This document shows positions 7,723-18,203 of a stretch of DNA of 64,000 bases, piece by piece. Source of the stretch: Bacteroidota bacterium (GTDB lineage: Bacteria; Bacteroidota; Ignavibacteria; Tepidaquicellales; Tepidaquicellaceae). The position numbers and the translations under genes were made by a program. Every line of letters begins with the position of its first letter. Position 1 is the first letter of the stretch. The notes below the pieces were generated by a model, which was given only the letters and a program-made list of their open reading frames with translations, made no database searches and was not told where the DNA came from. The DNA lies in NCBI GenBank assembly GCA_018266835.1, contig JAFDZP010000005.1, positions 62,001-126,000 of the forward strand, given 5' to 3'.

Positions 7723-9108
7723 CTACAGTTTTAGTTTAAGATTTACACCGAAAGAAAATTTAGAAGCATTGTTTACATCCGTAATAGCTGCGATATTATG
7801 AGTTCCTACGTCGAAGAGTATATACTTTGTATCTAATCCTGCTCCGAGCGAAACAAGAAATCCTTCAGTGCCACCGGCAATAAATCCTATACGCGGAATA
7901 AAAAACTGTGAGAGGAAAAATTCTGCCCCGGCACCTATAGTAGGAACGGTTGAACTTCCTGCTGCATTCTTTGATAATCCCTGAATATAGTCCAGCGAGA
8001 TAGAAACAAGTTCTTTAGAAAGTGAATCAGCCTTAACTCCAAAAATATTTTTAAAAATTTTGTAATTAACTCCAAGCCGTAAAGTCATTGGCAGCATTTT
8101 TTGAAATGCGCTGATGTATGTTTTTTGACCATTGATTAAATTACGAAGTGAATCAAGCTGTTCTGATTTCGCAAGGTCAGTTACAACAAACTCCCCTGCA
8201 TATTTATATTCATAGTTGTTTCCGTACCAGTTCATATATCCGATATCTGTTATGCTCATTCCCACTGACCAACGTTCATTAATTTTCCCGTTCATACCTA
8301 TATCGAATCCCCAGCCGAACCCTGCGAGTCTGCCAAGTCCCGGGTATTCAATTTTATCATCGGGTCTTATTGATGAACGAAGGAAAGTAACTGCTCCATG
8401 GCTTGTTATCTGTGCAGAATCATTTGTAGAAAAATTTAAGTCGTTACTTTTTATCCCGATATAGTAATACCCAAACTGTGGTTTTAGCGAAACTCCCCAA
8501 GCAAATTGTTTGAACATACTTTTTAAAAAAGTCTTGGACGTATTTGCATATGAAATATTGAGCTGGCGAATCCATGAAAGTTCAAGTCTGTACTGTGAAA
8601 AATCATAAGTCTTATTTATTTCGTTGCCGAATAAAGTAAGCCTAAGCATTTCTTCGGGTAAAAATGATTTGCCGAAAATTTTGTCTTCAAAAGAAAATCC
8701 TAGAACCCCGGCTTTAGGAATCTTAAAAGCAGCAGAAACAAATTTATAGCCAAGTCCCATTCCTAACTCAGAATTTTTAGACTTGCTGAGAATATCTTCT
8801 TTATCCGCAGTAGTCCAGTATTTCGCATTGCCGCTTCCGTCGCCAGTAAAATACTTATTATAAAAATCTATTGTGAGAAATTTGCTGTTCATCATATATC
8901 CCCCGGTAGTCATTCCGTTAATATAAATTCTTGTCTTATCTTTAGGTTTAACTAAAGAAAGATTTGCAGGATTTAAATTTAAAGCATCTATATTGTATGA
9001 GCTGGCAACACCTGTTCTTCCCATGGAAAGACTTCTGACATTATCTGAGTATTGAGAGTATGAAATTGAAGAATATAAAAATAAAATTATCAAAATTAAT
9101 TTCTTCAT
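7723..9108 (-). CDS. DUF5723-like outer-membrane barrel protein
   Basis: 461 residues with a signal peptide (MKKLILIILFLYSSISYSQ). It then has the YSDNVRSLSMGRTGVASSYNIDALNLNPANLSL segment typical of Bacteroidota FadL/PorV-like barrels (DUF5723 type). Alternating aromatic and glycine-rich strands continue to the end, which closes KFSFGVNLKLKL, a barrel-type C-terminus. It probably sits in the outer membrane. The start codon overlaps the stop of the upstream lipoprotein gene by four bases (ATGA), and a strong Shine-Dalgarno sequence, AAGGAGG, lies inside that gene's end, so translation is coupled and the two proteins probably act together. Confidence 0.75.
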   Translation of the reverse strand: MKKLILIILFLYSSISYSQYSDNVRSLSMGRTGVASSYNIDALNLNPANLSLVKPKDKTRIYINGMTTGGYMMNSKFLTIDFYNKYFTGDGSGNAKYWTTADKEDILSKSKNSELGMGLGYKFVSAAFKIPKAGVLGFSFEDKIFGKSFLPEEMLRLTLFGNEINKTYDFSQYRLELSWIRQLNISYANTSKTFLKSMFKQFAWGVSLKPQFGYYYIGIKSNDLNFSTNDSAQITSHGAVTFLRSSIRPDDKIEYPGLGRLAGFGWGFDIGMNGKINERWSVGMSITDIGYMNWYGNNYEYKYAGEFVVTDLAKSEQLDSLRNLINGQKTYISAFQKMLPMTLRLGVNYKIFKNIFGVKADSLSKELVSISLDYIQGLSKNAAGSSTVPTIGAGAEFFLSQFFIPRIGFIAGGTEGFLVSLGAGLDTKYILFDVGTHNIAAITDVNNASKFSFGVNLKLKL

Positions 9109-10691
9109 CGTGTTCCTCCTTCTCTTCCCTGAACAACTCTGTATTGCAAGACTCCCTGACTTCGTACGTATGCATAATCATCACCTTTTAATCTAATAAT
9201 TCCTGCATTCGGATTAGTGATATACTTTAATTCAATGTAAACTCGCCCATATTGTTTTATACTTTGTATGTTTTCACGATTAATTTCGATCTCAATTTGT
9301 TTTGTCTTCTGACCTCCGGGAAGCACTGAGCCGTCAGGTCCAACATCTGCAGCTTCAACCACATAAAATGAATCGGGCTCCTGATTTGGAAATTGGCCTG
9401 TAAGATAGAGTAACGGATGACCAGATGAATCTGTTACAGTGACTTTAGCCTTTAACTTCAGAGCGATTGCGTTAGTAATTGTTGTAGTAATTTTTAAGCT
9501 GTAAGATTTATCAACATCTTCCAGTTGCTTTTTTGTAAATCCTGATTTTGAAGTATCATGATAAGAGTTATACAGTGTAGATTGAAATCTCAGAGGAATT
9601 TCAACATTAAAAAATGTCTCAATACTGTCTTTTACATCAAGACTGACATCCTGATTATTTAAATTTATATATTGGTCCCTTACAAAAATAATTTTATCAG
9701 GAACGTTTCCCATGAACTCAAGAATGTTACTGTTGCCCGTAGTTATATTTAAAATTTTCTCTCCAAATGCACCTGAGGAAGTTCTTGCAGGAATTGAAAC
9801 ATTGTAAAATGAATCCAATGTTCCGTTACCGTCATAGTCAAAAAATAATCTTTTAGTTGTTCCTGCAGATTTATTGTATCCATAAAAATAAGCTTTCTTA
9901 AAATCTATTTGAGTCGAAATATAATTTCGTACCGAAATTTGTGCTTTCTTAACAGCTGAGATTGTCAAAGGTTGATTCGGAGCATTTGTTCCAAGTGGTC
10001 CGTCAATAGAATCCAAAATAGCTAACGAAGGTTCTGGTTTTACCCTGCCTGAAACAAAACTTAACTGTGTAGGAGTGACTGTATAATCGAAACTTCCAAA
10101 TCCAATTGACTGTGAGGAAGAAGTGCTTACAAAAAAATCCAGTTTGTTTGAAAGTAAAGTTCCATTATCTATATAATAGCCAGAAAGATTTAGCGATTGC
10201 TGAATAGTAGAATTTACCGGTATAACACCTGAAACCTGAAAAGGTAAATTAGATGTACGGCTTTTCAAATTTTGAATTCTAAGCACAACATTATACGGAA
10301 CAGTATTGTTATTATTGAATCTGAGATTTAAAGTGCCATCAAGAAAATATGCTTTTCTGACTGCGCTTGAATCATCAAACTTCAAACTAATTATAGTATC
10401 ACGGTTGTATAGAACAACATTGTTTGAAATATTAACACCTTTAAATTTAATATTATTGGCAAGGTCGTCTTTGCTGTGTACGTTTCCAGTCAATACTACA
10501 TCATTGTTTAAAGAATCAATGTAAACATTTTGATTTCCTTTAAGCATTGACATGACGGAATAAAATCTAGTTATAAAGGGGAGATTTGCATCGATATCGT
10601 ATTCGGGAGATACGAAATCTTTAATCTGACAACCCGATACAATTGTAAGGAGAATTGCGATGAGGGCGCAGAAAATCCGGAATAATTTCAA
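9105..10691 (-). CDS. Lipoprotein of unknown function, 528 residues
   Basis: A predicted lipoprotein: the signal MKLFRIFCALIAILLTIVSG ends at a lipobox with Cys21 (VSGC). The mature part looks beta-rich, with repeated immunoglobulin-like stretches and many short Asn/Thr/Ser loops; no enzyme motif is recognised. It starts at TTG (10691), with a purine-rich AAAAAGAG just upstream. The DUF5723-like barrel gene is translationally coupled downstream, which suggests a surface lipoprotein working with that barrel. Function unknown. Confidence 0.75.
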   Translation of the reverse strand: MKLFRIFCALIAILLTIVSGCQIKDFVSPEYDIDANLPFITRFYSVMSMLKGNQNVYIDSLNNDVVLTGNVHSKDDLANNIKFKGVNISNNVVLYNRDTIISLKFDDSSAVRKAYFLDGTLNLRFNNNNTVPYNVVLRIQNLKSRTSNLPFQVSGVIPVNSTIQQSLNLSGYYIDNGTLLSNKLDFFVSTSSSQSIGFGSFDYTVTPTQLSFVSGRVKPEPSLAILDSIDGPLGTNAPNQPLTISAVKKAQISVRNYISTQIDFKKAYFYGYNKSAGTTKRLFFDYDGNGTLDSFYNVSIPARTSSGAFGEKILNITTGNSNILEFMGNVPDKIIFVRDQYINLNNQDVSLDVKDSIETFFNVEIPLRFQSTLYNSYHDTSKSGFTKKQLEDVDKSYSLKITTTITNAIALKLKAKVTVTDSSGHPLLYLTGQFPNQEPDSFYVVEAADVGPDGSVLPGGQKTKQIEIEINRENIQSIKQYGRVYIELKYITNPNAGIIRLKGDDYAYVRSQGVLQYRVVQGREGGTR

Positions 10692-10803
10692 ACTCTTTTT
10701 CAGTGAAGGTTAAGTTGAGTTAAGATAATATTTATTATCTAATTTTGAAAGACATTTTTGAAATTAACTTAACCAAAATTACATATTAATTTTAAAATTT
10801 GTG

Positions 10804-10841
10804 CAAAAAAAAGACCTGTCGGTAAATCACTCCGACAGGTC
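10804..10841 (-). terminator. Strong intrinsic terminator for the T9SS cargo gene
   Basis: On the minus strand the stem GACCTGTCGG / CCGACAGGTC (10 bp, 9-base loop) is followed by eight T residues. It lies just after the stop of the gene ending at 10872. Confidence 0.92.
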
Positions 10842-10871
10842 TATATATTGTTAGTAAAGGTACTAAAAGGG

Positions 10872-12659
10872 CTATTTTACGAGCATCATTTTCTTTGTTT
10901 CTCTGAAATTATCTGAAGATAAGGTGTAGAAGTAAACACCAGTTGATAATTTACCAGCATCAAACACAACTTCATTTGTTCCTGTAGGAACAACTTCGTT
11001 GTTAAGTAATGTCTGTACTAATTTTCCGGTTGCATCATAAACATTTAATGACATCTTTGAAGATTTAACTACGTCAAATCTAATAGATGTTGTAGGATTA
11101 AATGGGTTTGGATAATTTTGCTTTAATGAGAACTTATCCGGTACTGTTGTTGATATATTATTAACAGCAGTTATAGCGACTTTCTGGAAGCATTGATTTA
11201 CTCTGTATACAGGAGCATTATCTGTGAAGCTTGAACTTCCCGGTCCTTTTGTTGAAATATAGTGAATGTTAAATGATGTATTTGAATTTCCTGTTAATGA
11301 GATCGTTGGATATAATTCGTCTTGAGTATGTGAATTTGTTAAATTTGTAGGAGTTGCCCATGTTAAACCACCGTTTGCAGAATATGTGTACCAGATATCA
11401 TTGTATGTAAAAGTATCTGCTGAGTCTCCGGGTTGGAAAGCAGAGAATGCACAATAAATCATAGAACCATCAGCTGAATAAGCAATAGAAGGATGTGATA
11501 CAGGTGTAACACCAACTTGAAGAGCTTGTCTGTTATTGAACTGAGCTGTATCAGACATGATGGTCATGTTTTGTTTACCTGCAACTATTGTTGGAACTCC
11601 ACCATTAATATTTGGTGAGTAGAATAATATTTTACAGCCACCATTATCTCCTGATGAAAGACCTGTTGCAGTTGGGAATAATGTGCTCCATACAACACTG
11701 TATGTTGAAGTGCCGGGTTTGAAAGCTGCATCTATACCGAACCATGGTCCGCAAGTATCGCCGGGTGCAAGAACAGAGTTTAAACCTCTTGCCATCTGAA
11801 TAACAAATGGAGTGTTAAAGCTTGTACCGCCGTTTGTTGATGTTGCAGCCATCATTTTAGAGAAACCGGTTCCTGTTGAGTCTTTATACCAAACAGCTAC
11901 TAAATTATTTCCTGTTTGATCAGCTGCCATTCTGTAACGTGAGTTAGCTCCAATCTGGGCTGAACCCGGATTTGCAACTCTTAATCTTGTTCCGAATGAA
12001 TTTGTGCTTGCATCATATTTGTTGTAGAATAAAGTATCTTCAACCGTTCCGTTTGGAACGCTGAATAAACCGCCTACAGTATTACCATTTTGGTAAGCAC
12101 CGAAGAAATCTCTACCTTCTAAAGGAACGTTTGCCCCTGAGAATGAACCAAGACCGAAGAATGCATCTTTCCATGCACCGCCTCTTGAGTTAGCGCCGTT
12201 TGTGCCATTGTATTTTCTTCCGGCAATAACAACGTTTCTTTGACCACCTGAAATATATGAATGAACTTCAGGATATGCACTTCTGTTTGGAAGTGATGAA
12301 ACAACAAGCGGAGCATCCCATGTTGTACCGCCATTGTAACTTACAATGTAGTATGCTAATCTTGTTGTAGCACCTAATGCATCTGTAGAATCGCAAGTTG
12401 CATATGCTACTATAACGGTATCGCCATACACAGCTATATTTTGCATATTGGCACCGTTTGTAACGTAATCCCAGAAACCGTCAGCACCGGCAATTGAAAA
12501 TGGAGGAGCAACATTATCCGTCATGGAAGGCGGAACAAACATTCTTGTAGGCGCATTTCCGTCTTCAAGAGCTGTTGTTAAAGCTTTTGCATGCTTATCC
12601 TGGCTAAAGCCGGCTGCAGCAAATGCTGTAATTAAAAATAGAAAAATAATTTTTTTCAA
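10872..12659 (-). CDS. Secreted BNR/sialidase-like protein with T9SS sorting domain
   Basis: 595 residues: signal peptide (MKKIIFLFLITAFAAAGFSQ), a beta-propeller-like body with NGGTTWDAPLV, NGGTSFNTPFV and NGGLTWATPTN repeats (BNR/sialidase-type blades), and a C-terminal T9SS type A sorting domain. That domain starts KQNYPNPFNPTTSIRF and ends with ETKKMMLVK. The protein is expected to cross the inner membrane by Sec, pass the outer membrane by T9SS and be attached or released. No catalytic residues are assigned. The start is TTG at 12659, chosen because AAAGGAG lies about eight bases upstream and no ATG is near. It is monocistronic, with its own terminator. Confidence 0.85.
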   Translation of the reverse strand: MKKIIFLFLITAFAAAGFSQDKHAKALTTALEDGNAPTRMFVPPSMTDNVAPPFSIAGADGFWDYVTNGANMQNIAVYGDTVIVAYATCDSTDALGATTRLAYYIVSYNGGTTWDAPLVVSSLPNRSAYPEVHSYISGGQRNVVIAGRKYNGTNGANSRGGAWKDAFFGLGSFSGANVPLEGRDFFGAYQNGNTVGGLFSVPNGTVEDTLFYNKYDASTNSFGTRLRVANPGSAQIGANSRYRMAADQTGNNLVAVWYKDSTGTGFSKMMAATSTNGGTSFNTPFVIQMARGLNSVLAPGDTCGPWFGIDAAFKPGTSTYSVVWSTLFPTATGLSSGDNGGCKILFYSPNINGGVPTIVAGKQNMTIMSDTAQFNNRQALQVGVTPVSHPSIAYSADGSMIYCAFSAFQPGDSADTFTYNDIWYTYSANGGLTWATPTNLTNSHTQDELYPTISLTGNSNTSFNIHYISTKGPGSSSFTDNAPVYRVNQCFQKVAITAVNNISTTVPDKFSLKQNYPNPFNPTTSIRFDVVKSSKMSLNVYDATGKLVQTLLNNEVVPTGTNEVVFDAGKLSTGVYFYTLSSDNFRETKKMMLVK

Positions 12660-12828
12660 GGTTTTTCTCCTTTAAGGTTAATAAAATATTAGTTAAGTAT
12701 TATAAAAGTTAATATAAATAAGGGAATATGAATGAGGGTACATTTTTAGTAGTGTTTCAATATAATAAAAAATATTATTGAAAAAAGTATTAATATTATA
12801 CCTGTTTTTTACGTTCAACTGAATATTT

Positions 12829-14913
12829 CTAAAAATTAAATTCATACCCTACTTTAAAATACTTGCTGGTTTTTTCAAGTCTCTCACCAGATAGGTTTAA
12901 AACAAAATATACATTACTTCCCGCAAAAAATTCGTACTGGAACAAAGTATTTAATAAAGATTGGCGTGTGTAATTATCTTTTCTGTAAAAAGAACGGATG
13001 AAAAATTTATCAAATACTTTGAAATCAAATCGGGCATTTATTATAGTCTGTTTAACATCAAAATAATCAAGATAATTTACACTTCCATTCACAGCAAATT
13101 TATCAAATAAAATAAAGTTCATTCCAAAGTATGGATTCTTTATAAATGACCCGTAATATGGACCAAAGAAATAGCCGACATAACCACCGTTATTTCCGAA
13201 TATAAAGTTTGCCGAATATTCCTGACCCATATTTTCACGGACGATTAAATTACCATTCTGGTCGTAATCGTTTGGCCTGTTGATGCTGAAATTCGCGTTC
13301 ATTCTTATTAATCCGTTCAACTTAAAATTCAAATTTGCACCGTAACTTTCCTGATTGATAAAATCATCGGCTAATTGCCTATCCTTATAATATGAACCAT
13401 TGAAACTTACATCAGAAAACCAGTTGCGGTTAAATACCCATTTATATCCCCCGCTTAGATTTAGCTGGTCGAAATTATCGGGATTTCCTGTTACACCTGT
13501 AAAAGATGTCGAAGCCTGAAAATCTTTATTTACTCTGTTATATCCCCAGTCAGCATATGGACCGCCTGCGTCATCTGATTGATAGTAACCATAAATATTA
13601 TAAGCATCACCTTGTTTACTTACATCCCCTGCATATTCATTAAAGCTTTTTGCATATTGTACACCGAGTCTTACACGGTTTAAAGGAAATCTGTAAAATC
13701 CGTCAAAACTTAAAATGTCCTCTTTATAATCATCACCTTTGTTATCTGAATGAACATACATTCCGCCCACGTTGAAATCATTCGCATAATATCTTGGACG
13801 CGCTATAAGATATTTATTTTTATTTCCGTCAGAGAGCGGATCACTCTGAACAAAGATAGCTCCCGCTTTAAATTTATCACTGCGGTATGTGTAGTTAAAA
13901 CCATAATCGATGTTTTCGATTGAGCGTGTGTAAAATAAATTTATCGGTGAGCTGTATATATCTAAGTCTTTGCTAAAGAAAGTTCTTTTCTCGTTAAGGA
14001 AAATAGCCCTGTTATAGAATGAAAACCTGAAGGGGTCTGCTTCTAAGGTAGATTCATCAGTATTAATAGTAGTTTTCAATTTATGTTTATCAAGCGATAG
14101 ATTAAACTCCCCGCCGAATGTTCCTTTATATACGGAATCATTAAATCTGTTTGCCACTAAATACGGAGTTGCATTGAAGCTTATATTAAGTTTTTCCTCA
14201 AAAGGAAATTTTAAATCATAGGTATAAAGATTTTTTAGAGATAATAGTTCTGCATCAGGTATTAAATTATAATAATAATAGCTTCCATCCGGTTTATATG
14301 AGAATAGCTGCATATCTATTCCAATCTGCTTTTCATTTTTGTTCTGAAGTTTCTCTACAGGAATTTTTATTTCGCTTTCAATATATCCCGGCTGGCCGTC
14401 TTTTGCTTCTTTAGATATAGTAGATTTGCAGTACCAGACCCAATCCCATTGTGAAGATTTGTTATTCACATTATAGACCTGCATGTCCCTCTGATTATTC
14501 AAAAAACTAAATACGAAAATATATCCGTTCTGTCTTTTATTCTCTAAATCAAGAAGTATAAAAAATTCATTTTCCTCTTCAGTGCTTTGGTCTCTTATAA
14601 GTGATTTTGAAATTACTTTACCTTTTGGCCAGTATTTTATTGCAAACCATAATGCATCTTTTGTCTGCTTAATATATACTACAGTGCTGTCATAAAATTT
14701 TTCGTTAGTTTTAGGAATTGTGACATAAAAATTATTAAAAACTTTTGCATCTGACCATTCTGATTCGTTTATATGGCCATCAATGGAAGGCGTGGAAGGT
14801 GAAAGACTTTGAGTTTGCGCATACATACCCTTCGAAAAAAATATTGCTGTTAATAAAGCGATTCCAAACAAAATATAGTGCTTCTTTAAGCACAAGCAAT
14901 AGATAATTTTCAT
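12829..14913 (-). CDS. CBM9-like/DUF5916 outer-membrane protein
   Basis: 694 residues. After a signal segment (about 12-32) comes a CBM9-like domain (about 35-215): PSIDGHINESEWSDAKVF, ALWFAIKYWPKG, FFILLDLENKRQNGYIFVF. The rest (about 240-694) is a long array of amphipathic beta strands ending YFKVGYEFNF, as in DUF5916 family proteins, and probably forms an outer-membrane barrel. RTFFSKDLDIYSSPINLFYTRSI matches the conserved DUF5916 block. The role is unknown; a carbohydrate-binding or peptidase-associated function has only been suggested by homology. It is flanked by miaA upstream and a T9SS cargo gene downstream, with gaps that suggest separate transcription. Confidence 0.8.
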   Translation of the reverse strand: MKIIYCLCLKKHYILFGIALLTAIFFSKGMYAQTQSLSPSTPSIDGHINESEWSDAKVFNNFYVTIPKTNEKFYDSTVVYIKQTKDALWFAIKYWPKGKVISKSLIRDQSTEEENEFFILLDLENKRQNGYIFVFSFLNNQRDMQVYNVNNKSSQWDWVWYCKSTISKEAKDGQPGYIESEIKIPVEKLQNKNEKQIGIDMQLFSYKPDGSYYYYNLIPDAELLSLKNLYTYDLKFPFEEKLNISFNATPYLVANRFNDSVYKGTFGGEFNLSLDKHKLKTTINTDESTLEADPFRFSFYNRAIFLNEKRTFFSKDLDIYSSPINLFYTRSIENIDYGFNYTYRSDKFKAGAIFVQSDPLSDGNKNKYLIARPRYYANDFNVGGMYVHSDNKGDDYKEDILSFDGFYRFPLNRVRLGVQYAKSFNEYAGDVSKQGDAYNIYGYYQSDDAGGPYADWGYNRVNKDFQASTSFTGVTGNPDNFDQLNLSGGYKWVFNRNWFSDVSFNGSYYKDRQLADDFINQESYGANLNFKLNGLIRMNANFSINRPNDYDQNGNLIVRENMGQEYSANFIFGNNGGYVGYFFGPYYGSFIKNPYFGMNFILFDKFAVNGSVNYLDYFDVKQTIINARFDFKVFDKFFIRSFYRKDNYTRQSLLNTLFQYEFFAGSNVYFVLNLSGERLEKTSKYFKVGYEFNF

Positions 14914-14959
14914 ACCTTTTTATTTAAGGTTTTAAAATGCGAGGGTAGAGAGAAATGCA

Positions 14960-14995
14960 AAAACTGTTTTTTCTCTTGTTCTACGCAACAGTTTT
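14960..14995 (-). terminator. Possible miaA terminator
   Basis: On the minus strand AAAACTGTT pairs with AACAGTTTT across an 18-base loop and is followed by a short T-run, about 40 bases after the miaA stop. Confidence 0.45.
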
Positions 14996-15036
14996 AAAAA
15001 GTTTCAAAGATGTGAAATTAATTAAAAATATTTTAA

Positions 15037-15969
15037 TTAATTATTTTTGAAGAGATATAATGCCTCATGAGTGAGCTCTTCGATTGGTTTTTCTTCAGTT
15101 ACTTCCAGCCAAAGGATTCTGGTATCGGCTTTAAACCATGTCATCTGTCGTTTAGCATATCTGCGTGTATTCTGTTTTATCAGCTCTACCATATCTTTAT
15201 AATCAAGCTGTCCTTCAAGATAGCCGAACACTTCTTTAATTCCCACTGTATTTAGCGAGTTATATGTCTGCCAGTGATATCCGTTGCTTTTTAATCTTTC
15301 AACTTCATCTATGAGTCCGTTTTCAATCATTTCATCTACACGTTTATTAATTCTTTCATATAAAAATTTTCTTTCTAGATATAACCCTACCTGCACTGTT
15401 CTGAAATTGATTTCGATTTTCTGCTGCTGTAACTCCGACATTTTTTTTCCGCTGGCAAAATATACTTCAAGTGCGCGTATGATTCTTCTGGTATTTGAAG
15501 GCAGCATTGTTGATGCTGCAATCTTATCAATTTCTTTCAGTTCATTATAAATAAAATCTTTGCCTTTATCTTTTAAAAGCTGATAAAGATTTTTTCTTAC
15601 ATTTTCATCATGCACTTCCTCTTCAAAAAATCCGTCGATAAGTGAACGGATATATAATCCGCTTCCGCCGCAGATTATTGGCTGCACTCCTCTATCAAAA
15701 ATTTCATCAACTCGTTTACGCCCGGCTTTACCAAACTCACCTGCTGTAAACTTTTCTGTCAAATTTAATTCCTGCAGAAAATAATGTTTAACTCCCTGTC
15801 TTTCTTCAATTGATGGTGTTGCTGTGGATACCGGAATATGCTTGTAGTTTTGCCTGGAATCGGCGGAAATAACTTCCCCCTCGAGTTGTTTTGCGGTTTC
15901 AATTGCAAGTTTTGTTTTTCCTGATGCAGTAGGCCCTACTATTGCTAATACTTTTCTTTTAGATGCCAT
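15037..15969 (-). CDS. miaA: tRNA dimethylallyltransferase MiaA
   Basis: A complete 310-residue MiaA, which transfers a dimethylallyl group to N6 of adenosine 37 in tRNAs reading codons that start with U. The P-loop GPTASGKT (residues 12-19), SADSRQ, the central GGSGLYIRSLIDG and NTRRIIRALEVYFASGKKMSEL are all present. The C-terminal KQNTRRYAKRQMTWFK motif, which contacts tRNA, is intact. The ATG at 15969 gives the standard N-terminus. It sits between two secreted-protein genes and is the only housekeeping gene in this stretch. Confidence 0.98.
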   Translation of the reverse strand: MASKRKVLAIVGPTASGKTKLAIETAKQLEGEVISADSRQNYKHIPVSTATPSIEERQGVKHYFLQELNLTEKFTAGEFGKAGRKRVDEIFDRGVQPIICGGSGLYIRSLIDGFFEEEVHDENVRKNLYQLLKDKGKDFIYNELKEIDKIAASTMLPSNTRRIIRALEVYFASGKKMSELQQQKIEINFRTVQVGLYLERKFLYERINKRVDEMIENGLIDEVERLKSNGYHWQTYNSLNTVGIKEVFGYLEGQLDYKDMVELIKQNTRRYAKRQMTWFKADTRILWLEVTEEKPIEELTHEALYLFKNN

Positions 15970-15993
15970 TAAATAAAAACGTTGTTACCTCAT

Positions 15994-16027
15994 AAAAAAG
16001 CCGATGGCATTTTTCAATACCACCGGC
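15994..16027 (-). terminator. Intrinsic terminator of the Ycf48-like cargo gene
   Basis: On the minus strand GCCGGTGG pairs with CCATCGGC (one G-U pair) and is followed by TTTTTT. It lies about 25 bases after the stop at 16053 and ends before the miaA start. Confidence 0.82.
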
Positions 16028-16052
16028 ATTAAACTGATATATAAAATATTTA

Positions 16053-18203
16053 CTATTTAACTAATAGCATTTTTTTAGTTACAGAACCATTCTCTGTTAC
16101 AAGTTTATAGAAATATATTCCTGAACCTAATGAAGATGCATCAAATTTCACTTCGTAACTTCCTGCATTTCTTACGCCTTCGAGTAATGTTTCAACTTCC
16201 CTTCCCATTTCATTGTACACTACTAATTTTACACTACCGCTTCTTACTAAATCAAATTTAATATTAGTAGACGGATTGAACGGATTCGGATAGTTCTGAT
16301 ACAAATCAAACTTCGTTGGAATATTTGTAGAGACTGTTGTTTCTTCTGCCCTTGTAATTACATTATATGCTATTGAAAGCTTTTGAAGATTAGTTGTCTG
16401 TTGCGCTAACATATATGCTTTTTCCATTACAATTATACCCGCGCCGGCTCCTGTAGTAATATTGCTCGTAAAGAATGAAGCACCTGAGTTAGTCGTCGAA
16501 TAGCCTGTAGAACCGCTGTATGTGCCTGTGAGATAAACATTAGGGTCTTCACGGCAAATATCTGAACCCCAGCCTGAACCGCTCATGGTATAAATGTTTG
16601 TCCAGGTATCACCGTAATCAGTTGTCTTATATACAGGTGTTGAAAATGTTGTAGCATACCCTATTGACTTATCAAATATACTGTTCGCAATGGATGGAAT
16701 TTCACTTCCGCTGTATGTCATACGTAATGACCAGTTAACACCGGAATCCGTTGATTTATATATTCTGGATGAACTGCTTTCGCCAACATAAAGAACGTTT
16801 GCGCTATCATACATTACTGCTATATCGCATGGACTTACAAACGGGAAAGTGCTGATTTGTGTAAATGTAGAACCGTAATCTGTTGATTTATAAAATCCGC
16901 CCCCGTCAGGTACATAATAATATCTGTTAGGTGCATTCTGGTCCTGCTCTAATGGCTGACCGTAAGAACTGAAATTTCTTGCTATTGAAACTGTCCAGTT
17001 AGCTCCGTAGTTAGTAGATTTTACAACTACGTCTGTGGAAGATTCGCAGGCCGCAACCATTATATTTGTATCAATAGGATTAACATAGAATGAATGTGTC
17101 CTTGAAAGTGTTTGTCCTGCAACTGCAATAGTACCAATCTGTGTCCAGTTATCACCTCTGTTAGAGCTTCTGTAAATTGCAGTGTTGTAAACAACGAACA
17201 TTGCATCTCTGTTATTCGGATGCGGGCAAAGAGTATTACCTATACTGCCTGAAGCTGTGAGTTTTGTTGACCATGTATATGTTGCTGTTGCGCCTGCTGT
17301 AAGATTCCAGTTAGCGCCGCCGTTAGTTGTTTTTATTATTGCATCGTTCATGCTGCTGACTGCATAACCTATTGTAGAATTGTAATACAGAATATCTACA
17401 AGATTAGCCATCATGGGATTAACTTCAAATTTTAAAAACTTACTGCTACCGGATGTATTATTTCTTATAAAACCGCCGCCGCCGCATACCCTTATGTTAT
17501 CTATATCCGTTCCTGTAACTCCTCTTATATCTGTTACAATTCTCATATTTACTTGGGAAAAACTTCCGGTGCCTGTTTTCATTAAACAAATTCCGTACTC
17601 ACCAACTACGCAAATACCTCCTGCAAAATATCTTGCCTTAATTAAATTCCTTGTAGTTGTAGAAGGATATGAAATCCATGTCAAACCTGCATTTACAGTT
17701 ACATAAATTGCTCCGCCATCACCTACAGCAACTCCGTTAAGATTACCGGAGAATGAAATTGAATTTAATTTTACTGTATTAGGTATGCCTGAATTTCTTA
17801 AACTCCATGATGCTCCACCGTTCGTAGTCCAGTAAACTTCTCCGCCGTTTCCACAGACAAATGCATTCATATCATCAATAATTGCCACTGAATTTAAAGA
17901 AACAGAACTGACGTTGGAAATATTCAAAGGATTATTTCCGGGTTTGGATTTAAAAACTTTTCCGTTATCACTAACAGCAAATACTGTACTGTCATATGCA
18001 GCAATGTATTTAAAGTTATAACCGGGAATTATATTTTTTGACCAGGTTGTTCCTCCGTTCGATGAGCGTAAAACATTTCCGTTATCGCCGACTGCAATAA
18101 CGTTAACTCCATCGGGAGTTGCTATGCTGTTCAAACCCTGAGAAAATGAATTTGAATAAATTAAAATGAAGGGTAAAACTGCAAAGAGTAAGTACTTTTT
18201 CAT
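16053..18203 (-). CDS. Secreted Ycf48/BNR-repeat protein with T9SS sorting domain
   Basis: 716 residues: signal peptide (about 1-22), then many WD-like blades of the Ycf48/BNR type marked by SSNGGTTWSKN, TTNGGASWSLR, TTNGGANWNLT, SSNRGDNWTQI, STNYGANWTVS and STDSGVNWSLR. The end is a T9SS type A domain (NYPNPFNPSTNIKF ... KKMLLVK). The blades predict one or two beta-propellers. Such proteins are abundant on the surface of Ignavibacteria-like cells; the ligand is unknown. It is divergent from the 135-residue membrane protein gene, with a 127-base shared promoter region, and has its own terminator. Confidence 0.87.
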   Translation of the reverse strand: MKKYLLFAVLPFILIYSNSFSQGLNSIATPDGVNVIAVGDNGNVLRSSNGGTTWSKNIIPGYNFKYIAAYDSTVFAVSDNGKVFKSKPGNNPLNISNVSSVSLNSVAIIDDMNAFVCGNGGEVYWTTNGGASWSLRNSGIPNTVKLNSISFSGNLNGVAVGDGGAIYVTVNAGLTWISYPSTTTRNLIKARYFAGGICVVGEYGICLMKTGTGSFSQVNMRIVTDIRGVTGTDIDNIRVCGGGGFIRNNTSGSSKFLKFEVNPMMANLVDILYYNSTIGYAVSSMNDAIIKTTNGGANWNLTAGATATYTWSTKLTASGSIGNTLCPHPNNRDAMFVVYNTAIYRSSNRGDNWTQIGTIAVAGQTLSRTHSFYVNPIDTNIMVAACESSTDVVVKSTNYGANWTVSIARNFSSYGQPLEQDQNAPNRYYYVPDGGGFYKSTDYGSTFTQISTFPFVSPCDIAVMYDSANVLYVGESSSSRIYKSTDSGVNWSLRMTYSGSEIPSIANSIFDKSIGYATTFSTPVYKTTDYGDTWTNIYTMSGSGWGSDICREDPNVYLTGTYSGSTGYSTTNSGASFFTSNITTGAGAGIIVMEKAYMLAQQTTNLQKLSIAYNVITRAEETTVSTNIPTKFDLYQNYPNPFNPSTNIKFDLVRSGSVKLVVYNEMGREVETLLEGVRNAGSYEVKFDASSLGSGIYFYKLVTENGSVTKKMLLVK